30,873 nucleotides of DNA from CAYSCX01 sp964429575 (lineage in GTDB: Bacteria; Desulfobacterota; Binatia; Binatales; Binataceae), in assembly GCA_964429575.1 (NCBI GenBank), contig CAYSCX010000028.1:1-30873 (forward strand), read 5' to 3'. Position numbers and translations under genes: made by a program. Below the pieces are notes generated by a model. That model was not told where the DNA came from and ran no database searches. It was given only the letters and a program-made list of their open reading frames with translations. Below are positions 14,831 to 23,254 of the stretch, piece after piece (within the stretch, counting starts at the first letter, position 1; every line of letters starts with the position of its first letter).

Positions 14831-17800
14831 CTACGGCACCACGTTGACCTGCTGCTGGCCTTGGATCGGCGTATTGCTCGACGTCACCGCGGTCAGCACG
14901 GCGGTGTCAGTACCGAGGATCAGCTGGAACTGATCGGTCGGCACCTGACAGAGGAAGTCGTTCCTCGAATCGCCGTTTACGTCTGAACTGCTGCACTGGT
15001 AGCTACCCTTGCCCTTGAGCCGCACATTCGCGCCGTTGAGATTGATGCTCGACGCGTTGACCGTGGTCGCATCAAAGGTCGCACTGCTGAGGATGGCGAC
15101 TGGAATCACACCCGACGACCCGATGTTGATCGGCACCGGCGGCGTGGCCGGCGGCTTAATCATGATCCCAACGGGTTGCGGCTTGCCAATTACGAGTACG
15201 AATGGCGAGAGCCGCGCGACCTGCCCGCAAATGAGACCGTTGGTCGTGTCGTTCGATACGGTGACGTTGACCCACGCGTTGTTCTGGAAGTGGAGCAGCG
15301 TGAGCTGGTTGGGATCGGCGAACTGCGCCGGAACGTAGTCAACGCAGACCGTGATCGTCCCCGAGACCGTGGCGGTAGTCGCGATGTCGAAGTAGGGATT
15401 TCCCGGCTCGGCGAATGCGAGGTTGCCCGGCAGCGCCGGGCCGAGCGTGGAGGTGGTCAGGGTGGTCTCGCCGCCGGTGGTGACGGTGGTGAACGTCACG
15501 GTCGTGTTGGAGCCGATCTGGGTGGTCCCGCTGCCGAGCGTGTTCGGCAGCTTGGCGACGAACGCGTTGTCCTGACCGAGCAGCTCGAACGACACGCAGT
15601 CAACACCGACGCCGCAGGCAGCCGAGCCGAAGTCCGCTGAAGACGTTCCACCAGTCACGTAGGGATGGCCAGCCGAGCCGAGCGCAATTGCTTGCCCGAA
15701 ATCGCCGCGCGAGCCGCCCAGCCACGAAGAGAATAACAACTGCGAACCGTCTGCGCTCAGTTTCGAGACGACGGCGTCGTGCTCCTCGTGCAAGCCCGCA
15801 TATACAGTGCCGGGAGCGGAAGCCGGCGCGGCAAGGGCGACCAAGTTGGTCGTTCGGAAACCGGCCAATCTCTGGATAGTGAAGGTATTCCCGCGCGTCG
15901 TGCTCTTGAGGAGCTCACCGTTCTGATTTCCGGCGTAGAGCGTCGCCGGTGTGGTTGACGCATCCAGCGCAAGCGAGAAGTGCGGCGAGCCGAGGAAATT
16001 TATCCACTCCGTGAACGGGAATCGCTGCGAGCTGCGAAAGGCACCTGCGAAGGTCGCGCCGTACACTGTCGCCGGGAAAGTAGTGGAGTCAACTTTCACG
16101 TCGAATATCGGCCCGAAGTGCACACCGGTGCGCTGAAAGCCCTCGGGGGCGACTGCCGTGCGATCGAAAATCTCTGCGGTTGCCCGAGTGGGAAACGAAC
16201 CCCTATGCCCTCCCGCGACCAACACGCGACCATCGGTCAGACGGGCGCTAGCTGCGAGAAAATGGTCGACCGCTATGGCAGCCGCCGAGAATTTCTCTGT
16301 CGAGGGGTCATATACCTCGGCCAGCCAGGGCAAAGTTCTCCCATCGTGTCCGCCGATGACTAGCACTTCGCCGGTCGCCAAAAGACGCGCAGTATGGCCT
16401 AGACGAGGGACACGCATATTTCCGGTAGGCGTGAACGTTCCTGTCGTCGGATCGAAGATTTCGGCGGGAGCTTGGCTGGGCCTGCAGCACCATTCACCGC
16501 CTCCTGCGATTAGAACGCGTCCGTCCCCTAGAAGAATTGCGGTATGTGACGCACGCGGTGTGTTCATCTCGCCCGCCGTCGGTGCGAACAAACCTGTCGC
16601 AGGGTCATATAGCTCGGCGGACTTATAGGTCTCTCCGCCGAAAGAAGCTTGCCCACCAGTGATGAGCACCCTGCCGCTGCCGTCCTGCAATAACGTTGCA
16701 GTGTGCAACGAGCGCGCGACGGACGCCGCGCCGGCCGTAAGAGAGAATGTGCCTGTAACAGGGTCGAACAGCGCAGCCTGTTCTACATTCCCTGTGACCA
16801 GAACTTTGCCGTCGCCGAGCAGCGTAGCAGTATGTGCGACTCGCCCGTTCAGCATGCTGCCGGTGGTCGCCTGAAACGACCCGGTGCTGGGATCAAACAG
16901 TTCTGCGGTCGTATTTGCACCTGGGCCGACCCCTCCCGCAACAAGCACTCGTCCATCGGTGAGCGCAGTCATCGTGTGGAACCAGCGCCCAGTGGTCATG
17001 TCGTTCACCGGAGTAGATGTCCCTCCAGAAGCGTCGTACACGTCCGCGCTAGAAAATACGGTGCCCCGTTCGAGATCGGTTCCGCCCGCCACCAACACGC
17101 GTCCATCAGGGAGGACGGCAGCGTCGAAAAACGCTCGGCCGACGCTCATGGCCGCGGTCGGCGTGAAGGCCCCGAGCCTCGGGGCGTCGATAAACAAACC
17201 GCTGCTGGTGCCCGCATAAATGGCGTCATCGTTGGGATCGACCGCGACCGCAAACACACTCGCCAGATCGGGCAGTCCCGGCAACGCCGTGAAATTCGCG
17301 CCGCCGTCGGTGCTCTTGAACACACGTCCTGTGCCGCCAACGCCGCCTGCGCCTACGCGGCAAGTGCCCGCGTAGAGCGTGGACGGATTCGTGCGCGGAT
17401 CGAGCGCGAGCGCGCATACCGGCTCACCGAGTGTGGCAACGCCGAAGGTTGCGGCGCCATCAGTGCTCTTGCGCACGCCCGCACCCACTCCTGCGTAAAC
17501 GATCTGCGGATCGTTGGGATCAACCACGATCCTCGGAATCTCGCCGGCGGTGATCCCAGTCGGAGCAAACGTCACAGCCCCATCACTGCTCTTGAGCAGG
17601 CCGCTGCGCAATGTTGCGGCATAGATGATGTTCGGATTGACCGGATCAATGACCAGATTGTTTAGCAGAATGGCGCTCACATTGTCCGGGCCAGGAGCGA
17701 ATTTGACGCCGCCGGCGGGCGAGAAGTTCATCCCACCATCGGTGCTCTTGAGCAGGATTCCGTTGGGAGCTTGCCCTCCCTCCTGCAGGGGCTGGATCTG

Positions 17801-19579
17801 CGGGTAGGAAATACCCGTACGGACGAAGGTGCTGGTTCCCGTAATATAGGCGGCCCCCGACGTATCGACGCTGATGGCCCTTGCGAAGTCGCCCGTCGCG
17901 CGCCCCACATAAGTCGAGTATGTAATCGCCCCAAGCGGGTTGACCTTGGTTACAAATTGATCCTGAAAGCCGCCGAATGTCGTCTGGTAGGCGCCCGCCG
18001 TGGTCGGGAAATCGTGCGACCACGTCTCGCCGGTGATGTACGAGTCGCAATCGGATACGCAGCCCGGCACGAGCGCAATCGAATGTGCGAGGTCGTAGCC
18101 GCTTCCTCCGATGTAGGTCGCCCACAGCCTGGATGCCGCCCCGCTCGCACCGGGATCAAACTTCGCAACCCAGCCATCCGTCGTGCCCTTGTACGGGTCT
18201 CCAAGTGTCGTGTCCAGCGTCGCGATGTTAGCGCCCCCCGTCAAATACGCTTTGCCTTGACCATCTACCGCGATGCCATTGGCCCAGCTTGCGTCCCCGT
18301 CGCCATTTTCCGGTTTGCCCCTGTGAAAATCGATGACGTCGTTCGCCGGTTCACGGCGCCAGGAAGGACCAGCCCCGTTGAAATAGGTTTGATACGTTAT
18401 CTGTGTACCGTCAGCGCTGAGTTTCGTGAGATACGCACTCAACAGTGTCGCCGCCTCCGCCTGAAACGCGTTCACCGGTTGCAGATCCGTCACCGTGGTC
18501 TGGCCCGCGATGTAAGGCTCGCAGTTTGATGGGCATCCTTGCGGAATCGCGATCCCGAGCGCCTGCGTCCAGCCAAGGCCGAGAATGTTGGCGATGGGTT
18601 GCGAGCCGCCCAGTAGCTTCGACCACACGAGCAGGCCGTTCGAATCGAGTTTCGCTACGAAGGCATCGAAGACGCCCTGTCTTGGACCGGCGCCGGGAAA
18701 GTCGTTCGAGAACGACCGCCCCGCGACATACGCCGCGCCCTCCCCGTCCACCGCGATCCCAAACGCCTGGTCGAACGCCGATCCGCCGATCACCGCCGAA
18801 TACATGCGGTTGGTATTCACCGAATCGAGCTTGGTCACGAACACGTCGCAGCCGAGCCGCGCACCCGCGCCGACCGTCTGCGGAAAGTTGCCGGAGCAGG
18901 TAAACCCCGTGATGTATGGGTTGTCGAAGGGCCCCACTGCGATCGCGTTCGGAATGTCGAGGAAGTTGCCGGCTACGTAGGTCGCCCACACCAGCGTCGG
19001 GTCGATGACCAGCTCGCGGCTCCGGTCGTAGTTCGCGACTTCGAATGCGACCTCTGACGCCGCAACCCGCTTGAACGCGCTCTTGACCGTGGCGCGCTTG
19101 CCGTCGATCTCCTGGTACGCGACTGGCGCGTGCAGCGTCAGCTTCTCACCGCCAGAGTGCACAATCAGATCACCCTTCTCGGTCAACTCGACCTTGTCCG
19201 CACCATTGAACGAAAGTTTGATCACCTTCGGCTCTGCGCCGGGTGCCACCACGAAGTCATACTCGAGCGTCTGCTCGTTCCCGTAGAAGACGAGATCGAT
19301 TCCCGGGTAGAGCGACGTGTACTTGACCTTCGCGAAGTTCGGAATCCCGGTCCGCCACCTCTTCGGATCGCTCCCGATAAAGTAGTTCGAGATTCCGCCC
19401 AGCGCATCGACGCCCTCGACGCGCACGCTCTCGGCCGCGCCCTCGAACTTCATCCGCACCGCGCGGCCCTCGACCTTCGGCTCCGGCATCTTGAACGTGC
19501 TGTTCTTGAGCTGCGCGCTCGGCATCCCGAACGACGCGAGCTGCTTGTAATCCGGCACGCTCGCCTTGGTCAGCACCAA
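14831..19579 (-). CDS. Giant secreted beta-propeller protein (SBBP/BNR/Kelch)
   Basis: 1582 aa in this frame. The start at 19579 is an artefact of a frameshift; the true N-terminus is encoded at 19580-19839 in another frame. Domains in order: the N-terminal domain typical of SBBP proteins (about 10-195), SBBP propeller repeats (about 196-590), BNR/sialidase-like KSTDGG repeats (about 605-800), seven Kelch motifs with DGRVLVAGG-type cores (about 810-1145), BNR repeats again (about 1150-1265), SBBP again (about 1265-1345) and a C-terminal segment with VNGDSRNDFLCQV. It is likely an extracellular or surface protein with no known enzymatic role. It ends beside a hairpin pair. Confidence 0.85.
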   Translation of the reverse strand: MVLTKASVPDYKQLASFGMPSAQLKNSTFKMPEPKVEGRAVRMKFEGAAESVRVEGVDALGGISNYFIGSDPKRWRTGIPNFAKVKYTSLYPGIDLVFYGNEQTLEYDFVVAPGAEPKVIKLSFNGADKVELTEKGDLIVHSGGEKLTLHAPVAYQEIDGKRATVKSAFKRVAASEVAFEVANYDRSRELVIDPTLVWATYVAGNFLDIPNAIAVGPFDNPYITGFTCSGNFPQTVGAGARLGCDVFVTKLDSVNTNRMYSAVIGGSAFDQAFGIAVDGEGAAYVAGRSFSNDFPGAGPRQGVFDAFVAKLDSNGLLVWSKLLGGSQPIANILGLGWTQALGIAIPQGCPSNCEPYIAGQTTVTDLQPVNAFQAEAATLLSAYLTKLSADGTQITYQTYFNGAGPSWRREPANDVIDFHRGKPENGDGDASWANGIAVDGQGKAYLTGGANIATLDTTLGDPYKGTTDGWVAKFDPGASGAASRLWATYIGGSGYDLAHSIALVPGCVSDCDSYITGETWSHDFPTTAGAYQTTFGGFQDQFVTKVNPLGAITYSTYVGRATGDFARAISVDTSGAAYITGTSTFVRTGISYPQIQPLQEGGQAPNGILLKSTDGGMNFSPAGGVKFAPGPDNVSAILLNNLVIDPVNPNIIYAATLRSGLLKSSDGAVTFAPTGITAGEIPRIVVDPNDPQIVYAGVGAGVRKSTDGAATFGVATLGEPVCALALDPRTNPSTLYAGTCRVGAGGVGGTGRVFKSTDGGANFTALPGLPDLASVFAVAVDPNDDAIYAGTSSGLFIDAPRLGAFTPTAAMSVGRAFFDAAVLPDGRVLVAGGTDLERGTVFSSADVYDASGGTSTPVNDMTTGRWFHTMTALTDGRVLVAGGVGPGANTTAELFDPSTGSFQATTGSMLNGRVAHTATLLGDGKVLVTGNVEQAALFDPVTGTFSLTAGAASVARSLHTATLLQDGSGRVLITGGQASFGGETYKSAELYDPATGLFAPTAGEMNTPRASHTAILLGDGRVLIAGGGEWCCRPSQAPAEIFDPTTGTFTPTGNMRVPRLGHTARLLATGEVLVIGGHDGRTLPWLAEVYDPSTEKFSAAAIAVDHFLAASARLTDGRVLVAGGHRGSFPTRATAEIFDRTAVAPEGFQRTGVHFGPIFDVKVDSTTFPATVYGATFAGAFRSSQRFPFTEWINFLGSPHFSLALDASTTPATLYAGNQNGELLKSTTRGNTFTIQRLAGFRTTNLVALAAPASAPGTVYAGLHEEHDAVVSKLSADGSQLLFSSWLGGSRGDFGQAIALGSAGHPYVTGGTSSADFGSAACGVGVDCVSFELLGQDNAFVAKLPNTLGSGTTQIGSNTTVTFTTVTTGGETTLTTSTLGPALPGNLAFAEPGNPYFDIATTATVSGTITVCVDYVPAQFADPNQLTLLHFQNNAWVNVTVSNDTTNGLICGQVARLSPFVLVIGKPQPVGIMIKPPATPPVPINIGSSGVIPVAILSSATFDATTVNASSINLNGANVRLKGKGSYQCSSSDVNGDSRNDFLCQVPTDQFQLILGTDTAVLTAVTSSNTPIQGQQQVNVVP

Positions 19580-19839
19580 TACCGCTTCGTCGCGCGTGAG
19601 GTAGAGCGTCTCGCGCCGCGCGACCGCGAGATGAACTTCACCTCGTCCACCGCCTGCCCCTGGTTAGGCTCGAACGCGAGCGGAAGCTTCGCGTAGGTCG
19701 CAGCGAGCTTGGGTTTCGTCTGTGCCGTCGCCGGTGCGGTGCGATCGGCCGCTGATGCGGATGCAGAAGCTACGAAGAACGAAAGCGCCGCGACAGCGAA
19801 CGCGCTCGCCGCCGCAACCGAGCTGCGAGGTGACACCAT
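19570..19839 (-). pseudogene. Frameshifted N-terminal part of the propeller gene (signal peptide)
   Basis: Translation from the ATG at 19839 (AGGGGG six bases upstream) gives MVSPRSSVAAASAFAVAALS, a signal peptide, then LPLAFEPNQGQAVDEVKFIS, the signature start of SBBP proteins. In this frame it then ends at a TGA at 19570-19572. A frame change inside GCGCGGCGCGAG (about 19611-19620) restores ETLYLTRDEAVLVLTK, which continues into the long frame. One base is missing or two are extra, so this is either a real frameshift mutation or an assembly/sequencing error. Confidence 0.75.
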
Positions 19840-19989
19840 GGCATCCCCCTGAGGCACCGCGGCGCTCCTCCACTCAACCGAGGCGCAGATAGGTCTTCGG
19901 AGCAATCAGCTACTTGGGTGGGAAAGATTTGTCAAACGCGCGCATTGTCTTGCTGTGGTGAGTCGGTTCACGATGTGTCGAATCCTGCT

Positions 19990-20090
19990 CTAGCAGGCGG
20001 TTGAAAAAGCGATTTCAACCGCCCGCTCCCTCTCCCTTACCCAAGTCAGGGAGAGTGGACAGAGAAGGGCGCACGCCTGTGCGCCCCTAC
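19990..20090. repeat. Composite palindromic element upstream of the small lipoprotein gene
   Basis: Three units in a row: CTAG plus a hairpin AGCAGGCGGTTGAAA...TTTCAACCGCCCGCT (19990-20027), CCCTCTCCC...GGGAGAGTGGAC (20028-20060) and the GGGCGCACGCCTGTGCGCCC hairpin (20067-20086). It forms most of the leader of the gene at 20107 and may attenuate it. Confidence 0.7.
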
Positions 20091-20106
20091 GACGGAGGAG
20101 AGACGG

Positions 20107-20457
20107 ATGAAACGCAGATCGACAATTCCGGTAATCGTGGCGCTCTGCCTGGTTCACTCGGCCTGCGCGTTGTTCACGCCGGCCGCGGATGGAACCGTTA
20201 CCGGCACCGCGTACGTCGTGAAGGTCTACGGCGATCCGCCCGAATCGGGCCAGCCAATCGCAGGTCACACCGTGACGTTGATGGATGCGGATGACGGCGC
20301 GAGGGTCGCGAGTGTGGCGACCGATGCGAACGGCAAATTCATGTTTAGCACCGAGCCAGGCGATTACACGCTCTGGGGCGGCGACAAAGGCGATCCGATC
20401 AAAATCGAATCCGGCAAAACGGTGGAGGTTAAGATCGCGGTACTGAACAAGAAATAG
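20107..20457 (+). CDS. Small secreted carboxypeptidase-regulatory-like protein
   Basis: 116 aa with GGAGGAG at 20094-20100. The N-terminal signal peptide ends in LVHSAC, an imperfect lipobox, so it may be a lipoprotein or simply secreted. The rest (about 30-113) is one beta-sandwich repeat of the CarboxypepD_reg type: VTGTAYVVKVYGDPPESG, DANGKFMFSTEPGDYTL and KTVEVKIAVL. Such domains occur in outer-membrane or periplasmic proteins and have no enzyme activity. The upstream leader consists of palindromic repeats. The gene converges with greA, 21 bp away. Confidence 0.75.
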   Translation: MKRRSTIPVIVALCLVHSACALFTPAADGTVTGTAYVVKVYGDPPESGQPIAGHTVTLMDADDGARVASVATDANGKFMFSTEPGDYTLWGGDKGDPIKIESGKTVEVKIAVLNKK

Positions 20458-20478
20458 ATCGCGGCGGCGCTCGCGCGC

Positions 20479-20982
20479 TCAGGACGCCTGCGGGGTGCCG
20501 TTCTCGCGCTCGATCAATGTGTGAATCGTGGTAAGCCGCAAGATCACATAGGAGCGCTTGCCCTTGGGCGTTTGAACCTCGATATCGTCCTGCTCGGTCT
20601 TGCCGATGAGCGCGCGGCCGACCGGCGATGACAGCGAGATGCGATTTTGCGCGCCGTCAACCTCCTCGGGCACCACAATTTCGAATTCGACCTGGACGCC
20701 TTCATCGAGGTCATCGAGCTGCACGCGGCTTCCGAGGCCAACCGTGTCGCGCGGGATCGAATCGAGGTTGAGCATCGAGAGTTCCGCGATGCGCGCCTCG
20801 AGGTTGGACAGGCGCGCGCGCAGGAATTCCTGGCGTTGCTTGGCCATCGCCCATTCGGCGTTTTCCGAGAGGTCGCCGTGCGCGCGGGCACGTTCGAGTT
20901 CCTTGGGCAACTCGATAGTCAGCTCGCGTTTGAGGGTTTCCTGCTCCTTTCGGAGCCGTTTGACGACAGGTAGTTCAGCCAT
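20479..20982 (-). CDS. greA: Transcription elongation factor GreA
   Basis: 167 aa from the ATG at 20982, which has GGAGCG in front; an upstream ATG (20994) would add four residues. The N-terminal coiled coil contains the GDLSENAEWAMAKQRQEF signature, with acidic tip residues (DLSENAE) that reach RNA polymerase's active site. The C-terminal FKBP-like domain (about 85-155) has SPVGRALIGKTEQDDIEV. GreA stimulates cleavage of backtracked RNA. It is the last of a minus-strand run with the AsnC-like gene and hbd. Confidence 0.93.
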   Translation of the reverse strand: MAELPVVKRLRKEQETLKRELTIELPKELERARAHGDLSENAEWAMAKQRQEFLRARLSNLEARIAELSMLNLDSIPRDTVGLGSRVQLDDLDEGVQVEFEIVVPEEVDGAQNRISLSSPVGRALIGKTEQDDIEVQTPKGKRSYVILRLTTIHTLIERENGTPQAS

Positions 20983-21030
20983 CGCTCCACACATCCCGAT
21001 GCAGATGTTGCGATCGCAAAGGTTTCTCCG

Positions 21031-21264
21031 TCAGTCGGCGACGATCGACGTGAGGCTGCGGTTCACGCCGGTGACGCTCTGAATTTTCTGCACGACCAAC
21101 TCACCCAGCGCCGTCACGTCGGCGGCTTCGGCGACCGCGATGATGTCGTGCGGCCCGGTGACCGCGTGCGCGAGCGAGACGCCCGGCACCTGGCGCAACT
21201 TCTGCGCGACGTCGCGCGCCTTACCCGGCGAGGTATCGATGAGAATGAATGCTTTTACTGCCAT
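21031..21264 (-). CDS. Stand-alone Lrp/AsnC ligand-binding (RAM) domain protein
   Basis: 77 aa starting MAVKAFILIDTSPGKA, with GGAGG and GGGAG upstream. An ATG at 21288, overlapping the hbd stop as ATGA, would add eight residues without a good ribosome site. The sequence matches the alpha-beta sandwich RAM domain of Lrp/AsnC regulators (VTGPHDIIAVAEAADVTALGELV) but has no helix-turn-helix. Such stand-alone domains bind small ligands and may modulate other regulators or enzymes. Its coupling to an acyl-CoA dehydrogenase gene suggests a CoA or amino-acid ligand, which is inference. Confidence 0.85.
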   Translation of the reverse strand: MAVKAFILIDTSPGKARDVAQKLRQVPGVSLAHAVTGPHDIIAVAEAADVTALGELVVQKIQSVTGVNRSLTSIVAD

Positions 21265-21284
21265 CTCCCGTCCTCCATTCGCGC

Positions 21285-22166
21285 TCATTGCGCGGGCGAA
21301 ATCGGGTTGCCCTGTTTGTCGTATTGATAAAAGCCGCGGCCGGTCTTGCGGCCGAGGTAGCCCGCATCGACGTACTTCTTAAGCAGCGGGCAGGGGCGGT
21401 ACTTGTCATCGCCAAGCACGCGATGCATCACCTCCATGATCGCGAGGCAGGTGTCGAGTCCGATGAGATCGGCGAGTTCCAGCGGCCCCATCGGCTGGTT
21501 GGTACCGAGCTTCATGGCGGTGTCGATGTCGGTCACGCCGCCGACACCCTCGTACATCGTATAGATTGCCTCATTGATCATCGGCAGCAGCACGCGGTTG
21601 ACGATGAAGCCGGGGAAGTCCTGCGCGGTCATGGTGCTCTTGCCGAGCCGCTCCGCCAGCGCGCGGGTCTGCTCGAAGGTCTGATCGGAAGTCGCGAGGC
21701 CACGGATGATCTCTACCAGCTTCATAGCCGGCACCGGGTTCATGAAGTGCATGCCGATGACGCGGTCGGCGCGGCTGGTCCGCGCGCCCATCCTGGTGAT
21801 CGAGATCGATGAGGTGTTGGAGGCGAACACGACTTCTGGCGGGCACACATGATCGAGCTTCTTGAGCAGTTCGATCTTCGCATCCTCGTTCTCGACCACG
21901 GCTTCGATGACGAAATCCGCGCGGGAGAGATCTTCGAGGTTGGTCGTGGTTTGGACGCGCTTGATCACGCGGTCGCGATCCTCAGGTTTGAAGCGGCCGC
22001 GCTGGATCATGCGATCGAGGTTGCGTCCGATGCCGTCGATTCCCCGCTTCAAAAACTCCGGCGCGAGGTCGTGCATTACGACTTCGATTCCGGCCTGCGC
22101 CGTGACTTGAGCGATGCCGGAGCCCATCTGCCCCGCCCCCACCACACCAACCATCTTGATCTGCAT
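21285..22166 (-). CDS. hbd: 3-hydroxybutyryl-CoA dehydrogenase
   Basis: 293 aa with GGGGAGG just before the ATG. The N-terminal Rossmann fold has GAGQMGSGIAQ (10-20) and a conserved SNTSS (115-120). The catalytic His lies in GMHFMNPVPAMKLVEII (His140 by position). The C-terminal domain carries DFPGFIVNRVLLPMINEA and NQPMGPLELADLIGLD. It oxidises 3-hydroxyacyl-CoA with NAD(P), as in butyrate, PHB or beta-oxidation pathways; direction and chain length are not set by the sequence. The gene is followed by the RAM-domain gene and preceded by a 91-aa unknown. Confidence 0.92.
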   Translation of the reverse strand: MQIKMVGVVGAGQMGSGIAQVTAQAGIEVVMHDLAPEFLKRGIDGIGRNLDRMIQRGRFKPEDRDRVIKRVQTTTNLEDLSRADFVIEAVVENEDAKIELLKKLDHVCPPEVVFASNTSSISITRMGARTSRADRVIGMHFMNPVPAMKLVEIIRGLATSDQTFEQTRALAERLGKSTMTAQDFPGFIVNRVLLPMINEAIYTMYEGVGGVTDIDTAMKLGTNQPMGPLELADLIGLDTCLAIMEVMHRVLGDDKYRPCPLLKKYVDAGYLGRKTGRGFYQYDKQGNPISPAQ

Positions 22167-22180
22167 CGCGCCTCCCCGCC

Positions 22181-22456
22181 TCAGATGAAAGAAATGTAAT
22201 GCTTCAGCGAGCTCAACAACGCAGCGCAGTCCGCCTCGTCGGCAAGCTCCCGGCAGAGGATTTGGTAGTAGCCGCGGATTCGGCCGCGCTCCTGCTGATC
22301 GTCGGGCGCGGCGAGCAGAGATTGAAAGTCCTTCAGAATCGCCTGCACCTCGAGCTTTTTCTTTACGGCGAGCGCCTCATCGTCAACCGCGACGAGGAGC
22401 CTGACGTGATCGATCATCCGGTTCATGACGGCGAAATCGCTGCGGTCTTTCTCCAT
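22181..22456 (-). CDS. 91-aa protein of unknown function
   Basis: It starts MEKDRSDFAVMNRMID and ends KHYISFI 14 bp before hbd, so it is likely cotranscribed. It has no signal, helix cluster or cysteine motif; the composition is charged and alpha-helical (VKKKLEVQAILKDFQSLL). I do not recognise it. No strong ribosome site is seen. The palindromic element at 22475-22634 ends 19 bp upstream of the start. Confidence 0.6.
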   Translation of the reverse strand: MEKDRSDFAVMNRMIDHVRLLVAVDDEALAVKKKLEVQAILKDFQSLLAAPDDQQERGRIRGYYQILCRELADEADCAALLSSLKHYISFI

Positions 22457-22474
22457 CGCGCGGCCAATTCCGCC

Positions 22475-22634
22475 CTAGCAGGCTGCGGACAAATGCTTCG
22501 CAGCCTGCTCCCTCTCTCTTATCTCCCCCCGGCCAGGGGGAGAAGATTGGGGAAAGAAGCCAGTTTTCATGCAGGGTGTTGAACGCACCGCCGGAACCGC
22601 GCCGATATTTTCCAAGTTTTTCAACACCCTGCTA
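22475..22634. repeat. Palindromic mini-element A (composite, CTAG-bounded)
   Basis: It begins CTAGCAGG with a hairpin AGCAGGCTGCGG...TTCGCAGCCTGCT (22476-22509). A CTCCC-rich part and a hairpin with arms CCCC/GGGG follow. An exact 60-bp sub-unit, CAGGGTGTTGAA to TCAACACCCTG (22572-22631), closes it and is followed by CTAA. The same 60-bp length occurs at 30656-30715. Its last CTA is the TAG stop of the zinc-ribbon gene. Confidence 0.75.
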
Positions 22635-23006
22635 AGGGGCGATGACCTGTGACCCGGGCGGCTTCTGACCACCGACCCAGGTTCCCTCGCCATGCCCCGC
22701 CTCTGACGACTCGCGGATTCTCCGCACGTCCTCGGGCGACTGGCGTCCGGGCATCCCGAGCCCGCGCATCAAGACGTTCGCCAAGTCGGAGGTGAGGCGG
22801 TCGCGCAGCGTCGGCTGGCCGCCCATTTGCGCGTCCAGCACCGCGTCGACTTGTTCGCGCGCGAGGCCTTCGGCGAAGAACACATCAACCAAGTCGGCGA
22901 GACCGACCTGGCCCGCGGCGCGCTCGACGATTGAAACGACCTTGCGGCATGGCGGGCAGATTCGACGAATCAGTCCGGCGTGCTTTCGGCAGTAGATGCA
23001 GCGCAT
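22632..23006 (-). CDS. Small zinc-ribbon protein of unknown function
   Basis: 124 aa from the ATG at 23006. The frame extends to 23183 with cysteine- and arginine-rich sequence that I consider a shadow. CIYC (Cys3, Cys6) and CPPC (Cys17, Cys20) form a treble-clef or zinc-ribbon-like pair. A helical region follows (IVERAAGQVGLADLVDVFFA) and a disordered, glycine-rich C-terminus (GEGTWVGGQKPPG). The stop TAG is formed by the palindromic element that ends at 22634, so the native C-terminus may be lost. Confidence 0.65.
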   Translation of the reverse strand: MRCIYCRKHAGLIRRICPPCRKVVSIVERAAGQVGLADLVDVFFAEGLAREQVDAVLDAQMGGQPTLRDRLTSDLANVLMRGLGMPGRQSPEDVRRIRESSEAGHGEGTWVGGQKPPGSQVIAP

Positions 23007-23191
23007 TAGGCATCTTGGGCCCGAAACCGGCGCCCCTTGAGGCGATTCTCCGCACCAAGCGTGTCCCGGAGCCCAGAAAACACTTGAAGCGGGCGGACGC
23101 GCGGAATCGCGGCGGCCCCGCTTCAGCCCCGAAGTTACTCCCGCGTATGCGAAGGGGCAAGCCGCAGGGCGAAAGCGGCGCACGGATTCTG

Positions 23192-23242
23192 TTGACAGTG
23201 GATGGCTCGCGCCGGTAAATTGTAATTGAGAATCATTTTCAA
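23192..23242 (+). promoter_or_regulatory. Sigma-70 promoter with Fur box upstream of the FTR1 gene
   Basis: A perfect -35 TTGACA (23192-23197) and a -10 TAAATT (23216-23221) are spaced 18 bp. TTGAGAATCATTTTCAA (23226-23242) is a near-perfect palindrome with one mismatch. It closely matches the Fur consensus GATAATGATAATCATTATC, at the start site just downstream of the -10 box. This predicts repression by iron-loaded Fur. Confidence 0.7.
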
Positions 23243-23254
23243 CGAGAACGACCC

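Noticed and set aside
23007..23183. N-terminal extension of the zinc-ribbon gene
   Set aside because: It is open but Arg-, Pro- and Cys-rich, with no ribosome site; the ATG before CIYC gives a more plausible start.
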